Shown one piece after another: positions 31,378 to 42,965 of a stretch of DNA of 64,000 nt. The DNA is taken from the NCBI GenBank assembly GCA_963924555.1, contig OZ004582.1:1302001-1366000 (forward strand). Direction: 5' to 3'. Below the pieces are notes generated by a model. The model was not told where the DNA came from. It saw only the letters and a program-made list of their open reading frames with translations, and ran no database searches. Each line of letters starts with the position of its first letter. Position 1 is the first letter of the stretch. The stretch comes from Crambe crambe (lineage: Eukaryota > Porifera > Demospongiae > Poecilosclerida > Crambeidae). The position numbers and the translations under genes were made by a program.

Positions 31378-31731
31378 TTAGGAGGGATGGTCATTGCCCA
31401 CAAGGGACTTTGCCACCTTTTTTAGTACCGACTGGGGTGTACGAATGTACGAATCGGGAAGACCTTTGCTGGCTGCTGTGGTCGCTGCCCCAATGCGAAA
31501 ACTATGACCAGCGTAGCCATCAGCCTTGACCCCTGCTGTGCCCAATGCTGACCTTAGCTTCTTTACACGTTTTTCCTGAGTCAAAGGTGCCCCATTGCTA
31601 AAGACGAAGAAAGGTCCCGGGGGACTACCCTTCCATGGATTAGGCTCTGCCACATACCCTAAGACTGCTGCCACTGGGCAGAGCATGTCTCCTGTTGCTC
31701 CCAGGGTGACTGTCACCCCTTTCCTTAACAC
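31378..31731 (-). pseudogene. DIRS-type tyrosine recombinase, C-terminal part
   Basis: Tyrosine recombinase end of a DIRS-like retroelement: VTVTLGATGDMLCPVAAVLG, PFFVFSNGAPLTQEKRVKKL and YAGHSFRIGAATTAASKGLP with the catalytic H-x-x-R. The family then has a Gly-Arg-Trp segment leading to the nucleophilic Tyr; here GLPDS jumps directly to YIRTPQSVLKKV, so about 15 residues are deleted, though the YIRTP Tyr is kept. Upstream domains are cut off by a hAT insertion at 31740; gag and RT of what is probably the same element lie beyond it, at 33.6-34.5 kb. Confidence 0.85.
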
Positions 31732-31740
31732 ATCGGTCTT

Positions 31741-33562
31741 AGAGGCCTAATGAAGCAAAAGGATGGAAGCAGGTTTCGTTCTTTGAACCCAAGTTGGTAC
31801 AAAGAGTTTTCTTGGTTGCATGTCTGTACGATGCGCAAGAAAGTATTTTGTTACTATTGTTTAAAAGCCTATAGTGACTGATACTAAAAAGATGGCATTT
31901 TTTCAGAGGGATTTGGTAATTGGAAGAAAGCTACTGAACGTTTTAGAGTTCATCAAGAATCTGAGATCCATAAGGACTCAAAGCTAAAGCTTAATAGCAT
32001 AGCCCTTCCCTCTATCAAAGAGAAACTATCTACAGCAGCTGCTAAAGCTAAAGCAGATCATACGAGAATGCTTTTAAAGGTTTGTCAAGTGTTAAGTATC
32101 TACTTCGACAAGGTTTAACTCTCAGAGGTCACAAGGAAACTGATGGAAATTTGTATCAATTATTAGCATTTCAAGCTGCTGACGACTCTTTCCTTGGTAT
32201 CTGGCTGAAAAAAGATGAATACCTTTCACCACAAATAATTAACGAACTTATTACACTTTCAGGTAATGCTGTTTTGAGAGAAATATTAGCCAAAATTCAC
32301 TCTTCTACATGGTTTGCTGTATTGGCTGATGAAGCCACAGATGTATCAAATCAAGAACAGCTTTCACTGTCTGTTCGCTGGGTGGACAGAGATTATGTTA
32401 TTCTATTAAAGATGTACTTATCCGGTGTAGCTTACCACTTTCACAACGACGGGGCTGCCAATATGATGGGACACCTGAGAGGGGTTGCTAAGCAAATACA
32501 GTCCGTAGAAGAATTAGCCATTCCAATTCATTGCCTTGCACACTGTCTCAATCTTTGTCTTCAAGATGTAGCAAAGAAGTGTGTTTGCATACGTGATGCG
32601 TTAGATTTAGTGTTTGAAATATGTCAGCTGATCAAGTATTCTCCAAAAAAGGTCATTGGTATTTCAGCAGTGCAAAGAAGATCTTTCTATTGGTGGTACT
32701 GGGCTCAAGCCATTGTGTCCCACACAGTGGACAGTGCGTAGTATAGCTTTAGACGCAATTCTTAGAAACTATCCAGCATTACTAGAAGCATTTGAGAGAA
32801 TTAGTTCAAGTTCTTATGGTGTTTTGACCCAGCTAGGAAAATTTAGTGTATTTTTTGGTTTGAAACTCTCTCATCTAGTCTTTGGAGGCACTGAGCAGGT
32901 ATCCATAGCTTTATCACACGGCAGAGAGAGGACCGTTCGTTTGAAATGTTTTACAGTCTGTGTGTCAATGCCAGTGGAGAGTTGACTGAAGAGCCCTCAT
33001 TGCCACGTTACAGGAGACCACCTAGGCGAATAGATGAGGGAAGTAACCCACACAGCTTCAGCAGTCCAAAAGAATATTTCCGAAGGCAGTATTTTGAAGT
33101 ATTGTACAATGTTAATGGTGAGCTTGAGAGACGTTTTGATCAGCAGTCGTTTAAGCTCCCTAAAGCTATAGAAGAGCTTCTCCTGAAAGCTTGTTCATCT
33201 AACAGTGGTAACACCATACCAGAAATTATAACAAAATCATATTCCAGAACATCTCAAAACTTGAATGCCAATTGAACATGTTGCCAGATTTAGTTAAAGC
33301 CTATAAATCATATAAGCAGTTGAATGTTTTGTGTGTAACTTCACTGCGAATAATATCCTCTATGCTTCTGGAAGTACCACTGAGAAGGGAAATATACTCT
33401 GAAATTGACATCATTCTTCGAATTTATTTCACCATTCCAATTACTACGGCTACAGCAGAGCGTAGTTTTTCCGTTTTGAGGCGGGTAAAAAATTATTTGA
33501 GATCAACTATGACAGAGTCAAGATTGAATAGAAGATTGAACTATTTTGCATTGCCTTAATTG
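31741..33562 (+). pseudogene. hAT transposase (ZMYM1/DUF4371 type), near full length
   Basis: Starts with SLNPSWYKEFSWLHVCTMRK, KVFCYYCLKAYSD (TTF-type zinc finger), then stops, GFGNWKKATERFRVHQESE. DUF4371 follows: YLLRQGLTLRGHKETDGNLY, AKIHSSTWFAVLADEATDVS (first catalytic Asp), NDGAANMMGHLRG, CLAHCLNLCLQDVAKK, then a shifted frame with LKPLCPTQWTVRSIALDAI. It continues through YRRPPRRIDEGSNPHSF and ends with the dimerisation domain (TTATAERSFSVLRRVKNYLR, STMTESRLN). TAA at 33557. Several frameshifts. It sits in the middle of a minus-strand DIRS-like element, so it is the later insertion. No clear terminal repeats seen. Confidence 0.9.
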
Positions 33563-33596
33563 ATTAATTTTTAGTAATTGTTGCATGTAGTAGCAT

Positions 33597-34075
33597 GTGC
33601 ATGATCCCTACCCAACTTTGTGCCCCCCACACTTCAAATCATCTTCCTAAGCCTATGTTAGGGATTACTCCTATCCTGCTTGTGTGCACCATTGGAAAAC
33701 AGGCCGGGTCCAGTGGACCTATCACCTTTCCCTCAGAGCATTCCTTCGCTAGATACTCCCAAACTACTTCAGGGTGGTCCCGTGCTGAGGCCATATTCTG
33801 CCTCGCTTTCTTACAGATATGATTGGTATAGTTAAGCCAATCCTGAAGCCATCTCTCAGGCCCCGCACAATGTAGTCAGCAAACTCCCGGTCAGGGTGGT
33901 GCACCAAACACGCCTCCCAAGTGCACCAGTTCAGAGGAAATCTCCATGATTCCCCTGTAAAGAGGGGTAGTACTGGAGTCCTAGCTCTGCTCTGATCCAG
34001 CTGCTGGAGATGGGCTGTGTATGGGTATTGGTCTGTGGGAGGAATATTAAAGGTATTCCAGCAATCAAAATTGCT
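33597..34075 (-). pseudogene. DIRS-like reverse transcriptase, N-terminal part
   Basis: Read leftward: RTPVLPLFTGESWRFPLNW, LVHHPDREFADYIVRGLRDG, FRIGL, then a frameshift, ARDHPEVVWEYLAKECSEGK, VIGPLDPACFPMVHTSRIGV, IPNIGL. This is the region before the RT fingers in DIRS1-type elements (HPD-x-x-F-x-x-Y-I and S-R-x-G-V-I-P). The palm with its catalytic box is missing, replaced by the hAT. Same strand and order as the gag to its right and the recombinase to its left. Confidence 0.75.
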
Positions 34076-34082
34076 ACTTTGG

Positions 34083-34105
34083 CCCCCCCCCCCCCCCCCC
34101 CCCCC
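34083..34105. repeat. Poly-C run (23)
   Basis: Twenty-three C followed by nine A and an AT-only stretch to about 34165. It separates the DIRS gag and RT fragments. Confidence 0.95.
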
Positions 34106-34254
34106 AAAAAAAAATAAATATTAAATAAAATATTATAATTATTATATAATTAATATATATTATATACCATGATTCTCAATTGATAACGGCACAAATCACA
34201 ATTGATAAGGTAAGAGCACAATTCTCCATTGGTACAGGTAAGAGATCATAAATC

Positions 34255-34470
34255 GATAATAGATAGCGGCTCAACTACAGCTGTTGGCCAAGCATTCAGC
34301 AGTTACGGGCCTGTGCCATACGGGTATTTCCAGCTGTTTTGCTGCCTTGGCGGCTGCATCGGTGGCAAGTACGGGTGTTGCTGCTGGTGGCTTACGGGCC
34401 TCACCGAGCCGACATTCTGCTTGAGTGGGCAATCAATCAAGGGATGGGCCCAGACTCTTTTCCCCAAACA
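34255..34470 (-). pseudogene. DIRS-like gag C-terminus
   Basis: Leftward frame GHPLIDCPLKQNVGSVRP followed by a Gln/Pro-rich tail (QQQHPYLPPMQPPRQQNSWK). G-H-x4-C is the end of a CCHC zinc knuckle, and Pro/Gln-rich tails of this kind occur at the end of DIRS gag. Position just upstream of the RT fragment supports the call; the knuckle's first Cys pair is not visible. Confidence 0.5.
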
Positions 34471-34499
34471 TTAAGGACCTTTGTCCATTTCCCTCCCTT

Positions 34500-35276
34500 T
34501 CTTTGTTTCTGGTAGGTGTTCTCAACTAAGTATTTAGTGCCAGGTTTCAGCTCCTGCATGTTCAATAGAATAGCAAAATGCCACGTTGCAGTTTATACTT
34601 ACTTCTGTGTTGTGTCCTTTATTGAAATATTCTTTGTAGTAATTTCTTTTATACCATCATAAACATCAAGCATGTTATCAATAACTTTTGTTCTGTTTCA
34701 CCATCACTAGTAAAGCAAAATAATTCGGAATCACTTGGGAGACTTGGTTTTCGATGAAACATCATGTAGAATGGTGAAAAAGTTTGATTTGCCTTTTTAT
34801 TAAGCCATTAGTCTAAAATATGGCCAAGAAAAAATAATTTGTAATTCATAGTAAAATACCTGAGGGTGATATGCTGAAGTAATGTGGTGTTTTGTTTTTG
34901 TCTTTTTAAATAGTTCTTCAGTTATTGTGTTTTACTACTACAACAGAAGACCTTTATATTTCATGTATGACTATAATAGTACAGGGAACCCCTCCACCCC
35001 TGAAATAGGGACACCATCTGTATTAAAGACACTGCATTATGTCCTAAATAATTATGTTCTTTTAGTGCAAATTAACCCCCTCTATAAGGCCTTAGACTGT
35101 AATGCTAATGCGCCTCTCGCCACAATGCAGTTCTTTCAGTTCATGCATTATAACATCTATAAAAGGAAAAAAAATTATGCCAAATAAAAAGGCCATGTAG
35201 GGTTAGTCTGTACTTTAACAGTCTCACAAAATTATAATAAACCCTACATCACTGCCTCCCACCAAGCTGCTTTAAC
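34500..35276. other. No gene recognised
   Basis: AT-rich. A 101-codon plus frame (34882-35187) has no recognisable motif. GTAGGGTTAGTCTGTACTTT near 35198 resembles the start of the next repeat. Confidence 0.35.
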
Positions 35277-35420
35277 ATCAGAGAGTGCAGTAGCACTCTC
35301 TATGTAGGGTTAGTATGGAATGGGCATGGCTTCTCTCATTAGAACAATACAAACTAGACTCTCTGTATCTCTTCTACAGGCTCAACTAAATTTCTTTCAT
35401 CTGGAAAACAATGCAGAAGA
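35277..35420. repeat. Diverged copy of the inner inverted-repeat arm
   Basis: AGAGAGTGCAGTAGCACTCT followed by GTAGGG and ...CTCTTCTACAGG aligns with the right arm at 28600-28700. A solitary fragment; no BEN sequence adjoins it. Confidence 0.55.
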
Positions 35421-35699
35421 TGATATGTCTGCGATTGCTTTTCATAGCCATCAGGATACACTCCACCTGTCAAGTACTCTTTTTGATGGCTGTGTAGGAA
35501 TACTGACACTCATGTCGAACTCATAATTGCAGCTGATTGCCAGCACACGCATGTGAGCCCTATATACCCCCCCCCCTGGAGGCCTCATTTCATTAGTGAT
35601 AGTGATATTGGGCTCCCTCAATTTTCCAAGCTTCCAAGCAAAATTTTAGCTTTAGCTACAGTGTAGCTAACTGTGATGTTGTATGGATACACATGCTAT

Positions 35700-35965
35700 A
35701 TGAAAACCAGGAATGTTACTCAAAAGTTCAAAACGGAGTTATTCCTATCACACGATAGCTCACTGCGTTAGCTATCGATTGATACTAAGCTCAAGGCTAT
35801 ACCTTAAACCATCCCTGAGCTATAAGCGCTTGAAGTGAGAGAGATTGATGAAGCGTTTCAGCGTCCAAACATTAAACTTCCAGTTATGACACAATACTCC
35901 GTAAATTGTTACGTGCACCCGTATAACGCAATGACATAATTTCAATCTTTGCACCAGCTGTTTGA
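35700..35965. repeat. Inverted fragment of the 7.7-8.8-kb element
   Basis: CGATAGCTCACTGCGTTAGC, GAGCTATAAGCGCTTGAAGT and TTAAACTTCCAGTTATGACA resemble the complement of 8500-8720 (GGAAGTTCAATGTTTAGACG, TAGCGCTTATAGCTCCGCGG). Termini not seen. Confidence 0.45.
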
Positions 35966-36266
35966 GAGACTAGCGCCTGGGAAGTACTATTTGCTGGAAT
36001 TTTATTCTGGAATCTGGATCGTGGATCCTGGAATCTCATTTTGCGGTACCACGTGCCAAGAGATAGAGATGGATTTGAAGGTGAGCGAGTAAAGCTAGCT
36101 CATTCGTACCAAGCTAGTTGTTAGTTTTATCCTCTTTTTTATTTAGAGTGATAAAACGATTTTGATAAGAGACTCTGCGGTAGCCGTAGTACCAATGCCT
36201 CAAGTTTCCTTGAGGTACAGTTTTCCAATTAAAGCGCCTTTTGTGATTTGTCTTTTTTTCTTTCAG

Positions 36267-36598
36267 TGTTATAGAAATATCTTCCACAACTGATTGTGAT
36301 GACATCCCAAGGTGTTCGTATAAACTTAGTGCTAAAACAGCAATACATATCAAGAAGAAAAAATAGATAATCTAGTGAATTTCTCTCATCAGACAGTGAT
36401 TTTGGATCTCCTTTGAAAAAAAAATGTAAACGAAAACATTCACTTTATAAATCAAGGTAAAAATTTTAATGAGATGTATGTGTATATATATATTTTTTAT
36501 TATAGGCCTTGTCATATTTCAAGTGATAGTGAACTAAACTCTCCTATGAAAAACAGAATTGAAGTATCCAATAGTGATTATACACCTCTGAAGAAAAG
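36267..36598 (+). CDS. Three short Ser/Lys-rich exons of an unknown gene
   Basis: Three consecutive candidate exons with good splice signals: 36267-36311 after TTTCTTTCAG (VIEISSTTDCDDIPR), 36393-36456 between CTCTCATCAG and GTAAAA (DSDFGSPLKKKCKRKHSLYK), and 36506-36598 between TTATTATAG and GTAAGG (ISSDSELNSPMKNR, VSNSDYTPLKKR). Each encodes a Ser/Asp stretch followed by SP-x-K-K/R, looking like repeated nuclear-localisation or phospho-site modules. No family recognised. Possible continuation at about 36790-36885 (HQQEQGIERIPVHRKRVDGT). The start and the end of the gene are not found. Confidence 0.4.
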
Positions 36599-36699
36599 GT
36601 AAGGATTACGTGAGTGAGGGAGCAACTGTTCTGTGATACATGACCTTTGACCTCCATGAATGCATGGTGTACATATGCACGCGCGCGGCAGCTAGCTGA

Positions 36700-36775
36700 T
36701 CATGCATCGATCATGCATGGGGGGGGGGCTGAAGCCCCCCCTAGCCCCTTCGTGGATCCGCCTTTGATGAAGATG
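36700..36775. repeat. End of a hAT-like MITE
   Basis: GGGGGGGGCTGAAGCCCCCC then TAGCCCCTTCGTGGATCCGC resembles a common hAT-MITE right end. No left end located. Confidence 0.35.
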
Positions 36776-36885
36776 GTCTTCATACTGGCTGGAACATCAG
36801 CAAGAGCAAGGCATTGAAAGGATTCCTGTTCATCGTAAGCGTGTTGATGGCACAAGAAGTCTATACAGAAAGCAGTACGTGAAAG

Positions 36886-39335
36886 GGCTGAAAATCTAAT
36901 GAGTAAATGTCTGCCGGGAAGGGGAAAATTCGGCTTAAAAGAGGCAATCTACGAAACATGTGAAAAAAGAAATGATGTTCAGTCTTAGCTGGTAAGAGTG
37001 AGAATGGCAGGTGTTCTTTCTGATCTGCATGCGGCAGATGTCAGGATCATGTAGGCATCTTTTGTGTCCTAGGTCAATACAGGCTGCAACACGTCAGACC
37101 TGTATCACTGATCAGCTTGTCGATAAAGCTTTTAATCCAGTTAAGATTCATTACAGAAGGCTTCAACTTGCATATTCTCTATTGTCAGGCGTGCTGTGTT
37201 TGAAGAAACTCTATATAGATTTCCAAAATTTGCAATAATATCCAGGAATCTCAGAAGGAAGATTAGAAGTGGCAAACACCAATCTTTTAAGACTGTAATT
37301 GTATATAGAAGCAGACACCTCCATAGTGACTTTCAGAGCATGTGCTCAAGAGTAATTTCACACTTCAGCATTTTCATACTGCACATGACCATGTGACTAT
37401 TAGACCATGTGGCTGTCAATCTAGAATATTCTAAGATCATGGCCAGCAAACTATTAAGTCCTGGGATTCTTCCTCTGGCTGTTTCCTAAGCATGTATATT
37501 CCCAATTAACCACACTGACAAGGAATTTCACACAGCTGATAGGTACATGTAATAGTACTGAGAATAGGGGTTTAAAAAGTTGGTATAACTCAGGAAAGAA
37601 ATTTTAATGGTGATTAAAAACAGATTAAGATCACTATCACATATTGCTATTATAGTTATACTGGTAGTTATGGGGAAAGAATCTAGAATCACTCACCAAT
37701 GGACATATGGACCCATTTCATACCAGTGATATTCATGGTACATTCAACAAGTTATCCTTATTGTGGATCCTGTGTTTCTATGATGAATCTAAATTGACTA
37801 CATTCACCCAAAAATAGTAACTGAGTAATAGTAAGAACTATTCTCACATTGGTGTAGACCTAAAAATTAATGGATAAATATCTCGCACTATGCTGTGCAT
37901 GTGCTCTCACCACCAGCTGTTGATTGTTAATGAGATTACTAGACTGTATAGCTGGAAATATTGATGGGAATTATACGATTTCCTCATAAAAGTACCAATG
38001 ACAGTATTTAATATGACAAAGCACACAAAGTTATGTGCTCATAGCACAGCTCAGTTTTGGAGCAGTGCTCATTTGCTTCACTTTCCATTGTTAGCTATTA
38101 AAACGTTAGCTATTTTGTGCATGCACAGTATTTTACCCTCAGGGCTTGATATATTGCCATTATCCAGTATATACACCATAATATTATAGAGAGTGGCTCG
38201 CTTTGCTTGCGATAATGTGAGATTTTTTGCTTGCGATAATGTGAGTGTGTTGTGCATGCATGCTGTGTACAGCTAGCTAGCTATCATCACTTAGCATGGA
38301 TACTTTCAGTTGTGTGAGGGGCCATCATGCCTGTTGCTAGTTTTAGATGGCTGCAATCACATCCCTCGAAAAATTTTCAGCCGCTTGTTCTCTTTCTTTA
38401 CAGCGATGGTTCTTTGCTATCATAGGTTCAAGGTGCTACTCTAGGGAGGCCTATCAGTTTCCTCGGTTCAAATATTCTGTATGCCATACACAGGAAGCGT
38501 ATGCTTTGTAAGTGCATACATTTATATTACATATTGCATATGTATCGCGAACTAATTAAGCTGCACAACTTATCGATGGTTTTATTTTTGGCGATGATGT
38601 TTAAAGCGCCAAATTAAAATCTTTGTCAATATTTCCAACAGACCTGTGTTAAAACAATAAGTTTCTAGTAAGCCTCGTATAGTTACTGCAGGGCCTGATA
38701 ACACACCACATCAACCTCCCCTGCATAACAGCAATATTGGAGATATAATCAGAGAGCTCTCTATGTAGGGATGGCCTATGACTCTCCACAAACGGAAGTT
38801 GGACTTTCTCAGAAAACATTTTGTTGTTGCTGCTATGACTGCTTACCCTGTATTTTATGCACATTCTTATCATGCAGGAGAAGTTTTGGGGCTGAAAGAC
38901 TCAACATAGAAGCATAATAAAACCTTATTTTCTTGTTCATAATCATCATAGGAAAAATCCAAAAACATAGTTGCCATGACTCAAAGTTCTCGATCTCAGA
39001 GGCAGAAGTCAGAAAAGACAAAAATCAGCTCAAAGATTAGCTATGGCTATAAGGGCAGCATTACGCATGTGAGTGTGCATTATTTAGAGTAAGCTAGCAG
39101 GCTGATCAAGCAGCTCAGCTAGAATTAGTCTCACTAACTTGCTTACTAGGGGTGATTGTGATCAAGCATTGTAACACGAGCTATGAATTTAATGAAGCAA
39201 GTTGTCAAATATTGAATTTCAGCTACGGTTACCTTTTCTTATGATTATTTAAAAAAAATTTCTTTGGTTTAGTGTTGCATTTTTATCTCATTTTGTAGGA
39301 GGTGGTTAGTGCTTGTTTTTTAAAAATTTTTAAAA
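36886..39335. other. Mostly non-coding
   Basis: Short frames only. At 38203-38245 the 20-mer TTTGCTTGCGATAATGTGAG is repeated in tandem. Near 38757 AGAGAGCTCTCTATGTAGGG resembles the start of the inverted-repeat arm family. No gene or RNA recognised. Confidence 0.4.
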
Positions 39336-39344
39336 TATTTTTTT

Positions 39345-40125
39345 TAGATTAACTATGGCAGAACATGGATTTCTCCTCATGGTAAAAGCCTTTGCCTTGG
39401 CAATTTCCAAGCGCTCAGTAGATTTAGTCAAGAGCAGGGACCCAGTGAGCACTGGTGGCAGTTGTTTAAAAATCGACACCCTAATATTCGTCTTCAAAAG
39501 TCAGTCTTGAACGCAGTCGTGCTGAGGCTTTCAACCCAAGTTGTTCGGGAGTATTTTGACATATTTAGTGCCACCCTTGTTAAGAATAACCTCAAAACCA
39601 GTCCAAGGCAGTACTGCAATCTATAGCCAAACTACAGGAGCGTCTGATCATATTAGTTTGTTGTGCTGTTAAAATATGCTGTACCTCAGCGACCAATTCT
39701 TCTATTGATTGATGGCCACAAGTCTCATATTACTTTGAATGATGTCATACTGTTCTGCTTACCACCTCATACCACACATGCCCTGCAACCATTAGATGTG
39801 TCTGTATTCAAGTCCCTAAAGGATTGCTATTCTAAAGCTGTTTGTAGCCTATCACTAAGAAGAATTTTGTTGTGTCCAAAAGAGAATTTCAAAGGTTTTG
39901 AAGGGACCTTTTGAGCAGGCATTCTCAATCTCAATTATAAAGTCTGGTTTTTCAAAGACAGGAATTCATCCTCTCAACCCTGATACTATTGCGAAGTCCA
40001 AAATGACACCATCAACATTGTTTGGACTGTCTTCTCCATCAACTTCTACCGGGGAATCATCAGACACCACTGGAATCTTGCACACTTCCGGTTTTTTAGG
40101 GTTCAAGAGGTCAGATTAGGATTTT
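39345..40125 (+). pseudogene. pogo/Tigger-like DDE_1 transposase
   Basis: Plus-strand pogo-type transposase. First segment: a CENP-B-like HTH end (QEQGPSEHWWQLFKNRHPNI), then LNAVVLRLSTQVVREYFDIF, SATLVKNNLKTSPRQYCN, where NCDE would bring the first Asp; a deletion follows. It resumes near 39680 with RPILLLIDGHKSHITLNDVI (second Asp), LFCLPPHTTHALQPLDVSVF (third Asp) and KSLKDCYSKAV. A frameshift leads to EQAFSISIIKSGFSKTGIHP, LNPDTI and a Ser/Thr-rich tail. About 100 codons of the core are missing. Dead copy. Confidence 0.85.
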
Positions 40126-41023
40126 CTTCGTAACAGTAAATTTCCCAGGAAAAGAGCGCGAAATATGCTAATCAACAGCTGATGCAAGAAAGGAATAGCT
40201 ATGCAAGTCCAAAGTGCAAGAAAGCTAAGTACCAAAGGAAGGAAATGCCCTCCCAGAAAACCACTGTGATAAGAGCATTAGAGAAGTTTATAGTGAAGAT
40301 GTTCCCATACCATCTGGAATAATGAACCCTGCTATTGTAATGCAACCCTTCAGTGCCTATTCAACCTAACCCAGATCCAAGCTTAGCTAGAGATGTATCG
40401 GGCTCATCCCGGAAAATACGATGCCACATGCTGCACCATGAGTATGTGAATAAACAATGTCATTGAAAATCATGCTAACAAACAAGTTTCAGGCCATAGA
40501 CACTATGGGTGCCCTGGGGCACTAGCTGCAGTACTCTTGGTCCAGAAATATGCCTGAGGGGAGAAAAAAAAGTTATTCCCATTGTTCCTTCACACACCCC
40601 TACATATCTCGAGAAGAAGCCAGCATACAGGACACACTTCAAGTTCCAAATGTCCACGCTGATGCATTTCTCTATAATGGACAAATGGCTGTGTGTCCTT
40701 CATTCAGAGGTTCCACTGTATATGTACACTCTACATCTCAATTCACCAGTACCCAATTTTATATATGAATCAAATATTTAACGGTAGGTAAAAATGACAT
40801 GAGAACAAATGATTCAATGGTATGATTTATTCTATTACACTTTAATTTGAATCTATTTACTACATTCGCTAGCACAAGATGTAATCATCTCAGTGGAGTA
40901 GATGTAGTAGCCTCAGCAGCATCAAGCATGTAGACGTCTTTTTACCACCATTGCAAGGAAGAAAACACCGAGGATGGTGGCAGGACCAAGAGGACAACAC
41001 AAAAACAGCATGATCAGAAAATA
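40126..41023. other. No gene recognised
   Basis: Lys-rich decayed frame to about 40320 may be the pogo C-terminus. Overlapping frames on both strands at 40475-40781 match nothing I know. Confidence 0.35.
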
Positions 41024-41836
41024 TCAACACCTACAAAGAGTCACTGTATGAGCAGGAGACAGCATAAAATCGTATTGACAAAGCATCTGAAATACTTCAG
41101 TGGCATAATTTTTTTGGCCACTCTTCCAAACTATGGGCAGTAGTAGGTATCGCCAGCATCTTAATATACTTTCCCCATCTGCTTCTTTTATTGCATCATT
41201 TAGTTCAGCATAAAAACATCCAAGATACTCCTGAACCTTATCCATGGAAGTTGTTCTGTCACATCTATTGTAGGAAAAGTGTATGTACTTGTCCACAATC
41301 TTGACGGAAAATTCTTTGAGTAGTTCTTTTCGTTTCTTCATCCAGTCTAATGCTGGATTAAAGTCAAGCTGATTGAATGCAGTCACTATGTGGGCGTCTG
41401 GAAAAAATCATCGCATGCATTGAAATTTTTAGTGGGGTATTTACCAACGTTTGTGCGATGATACAAAGACCCATGATCCGGGTCGACATAAAATACCTCC
41501 ATATTACCTACATAGAATAGGGTAATACTTCTCTCTATAATGTGTTACACCAAGAAAATTGAGCTTCGTATGCCAATCCTCAGCAATGCCCATCAAACGG
41601 TCAATTGAATTAACTTTGGCCCTTAGCCCCTCTCACACAAGCCACAGTTAATTGATCCCCCCAAACAATAGTTGTGAGCAAGCAAACCTCTGTGAGATCA
41701 AAATGATGAAGTTCTGCTTAATGGCTCTGTCATCGTAAGCTGATGGCAAAAGAGAAGCAGCACATTTCTTTAGAGTAACACTTGGTAGTGGTGGAGTTGA
41801 TATTGAAAGATGGCCTAAGTCTAGCCGATAAACCAC
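41024..41836 (-). pseudogene. DUF6589-like protein fragment
   Basis: Leftward: SISTPPLPSVTLKKCAASLL, PSAYDDRAIKQNFIILISQR, then after stops DRLMGIAEDWHTKLNFLGV, and a frame from 41386 with LGCFYAELNDAIKEADGESI, LRCWRYLLLPIVWKSGQKNY, ATEVFQMLCQYDFMLSP. The pattern F-x-x-E-x-x-D-A-I-x-x-G-D-G-x-x-x-x-R-C-W-(K/R) is how I recognise DUF6589, a domain of unknown function in multicopy, transposon-associated invertebrate genes. Several stops. Assignment from memory of the motif. Confidence 0.55.
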
Positions 41837-42304
41837 AGCATAGAAATGGAAATAATGAATTTGCTGATTGCCTGTGAAGTGTTTTTTTTTTTCAAAAAAA
41901 AAAAGAAAAAGAGGTGATACTGTAAGGTGTCAGGACTTACTTTCCCATTTTCCTACTCTCCTACCTGAGTTAACTCTCATGTATAGATTTGTCTATATTA
42001 TTCCCAACAATGCGATAAGTGATGGTTATTGTACTCTTATCTATTTCCTCCTAAGATAATTGCTCTTCATCAGATGAGATTGGTGAAAAGGATGGTGCAC
42101 AGCAGGACAAGTTGCTACTATCTGACTTCACTGTCTAATATTGCATCAATTGGTTCTTCATGGTCCTAAGTATCGTCAAGAAAAGATAATGCTGCTTCCG
42201 TTTATTCATTTCTGAAATATTACCTCAGTTAGCTGTTTTTGTGACTTTGGAATCAAAATCTAGACCCATTTATCAATGAAATGAAGGGTAGATTTGTGAG
42301 GCAT
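41837..42304. other. No gene recognised
   Basis: A/T homopolymer patch at 41881-41910; otherwise featureless. Confidence 0.35.
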
Positions 42305-42465
42305 AAGCCCCATTTACACGGGGGTTCTAACCCGGATTCGCTTCGTGTGTGAACGGTACCAACCCGGATTCCAATCCAAGTAGCCCAACCCATATCAATT
42401 AGGTGGATTGGAATCTGGATTGAATCTCAACCCGGGTTGGGGGCACGTGTAAACACGGCTATAAA
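42305..42465. repeat. MITE with TTTACACG termini
   Basis: Left TAAGCCCCATTTACACGGGG and right CACGTGTAAACACGGCTATA form an imperfect inverted repeat. AACCCGGATT/AACCCGGGTT copies fill the interior. TA at both edges. Non-coding. Confidence 0.6.
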
Positions 42466-42489
42466 GATATTTATTTAATGTAAAGATCG

Positions 42490-42660
42490 TCAACATGGAG
42501 ACAGTAGTACAATACCTCTGTCTGCCTAACACTCATATAACTATTGCTCTTTTAAATGTAAGATCAATTCATGTGTTGCTGTGAAACATGGTTAACTCCC
42601 TCACAACCATCCCCAATACTGTTTGATAACCAATCCACCGATGTGATAGAGCAACTGGTT
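42490..42660 (+). pseudogene. LINE AP-endonuclease trace
   Basis: HITIALLNVRSI followed within a few residues by CETWLTPSQPSPILFDNQST. N-V-R-S and C-x-T-E/E-T-W-L are the opening motifs of the endonuclease domain of CR1/L2/RTE LINEs, here brought together by a deletion of about 20 codons. Only this piece is present. Confidence 0.5.
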
Positions 42661-42965
42661 TGTCCCAAGCTTTTAACATAGCTAGCCAGCCCCTCATATC
42701 AATAGCTACTGTACTACTGCAGGACATTCAAACAAGGTTGTCCGGTTCAGATTAAATTGAGGGCATCCATGGATGGTGAATCACTGGAATTGAATCACAT
42801 CGTCTCAAAGGTAGATATCCATCTAAACACCTGAGTGATCTTGCCTCACACATGAGTAGTGGAACCTATTAATATTGGACACCACAGGAACTTTATGCTC
42901 ACCTTTCACATCAACGACACCTGGATAATGAAACAGTGGATGAAGTGAAGCATCTCTTTGAACTT

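Noticed and set aside
34882..35187. 101-codon plus-strand frame with a hydrophobic N-terminus
   Set aside because: AT-rich composition, no homology recognised, no splice or promoter context.
40475..40781. Overlapping frames on both strands (70-90 codons)
   Set aside because: Coding-like composition on the plus strand but no family recognised; not called as a gene.
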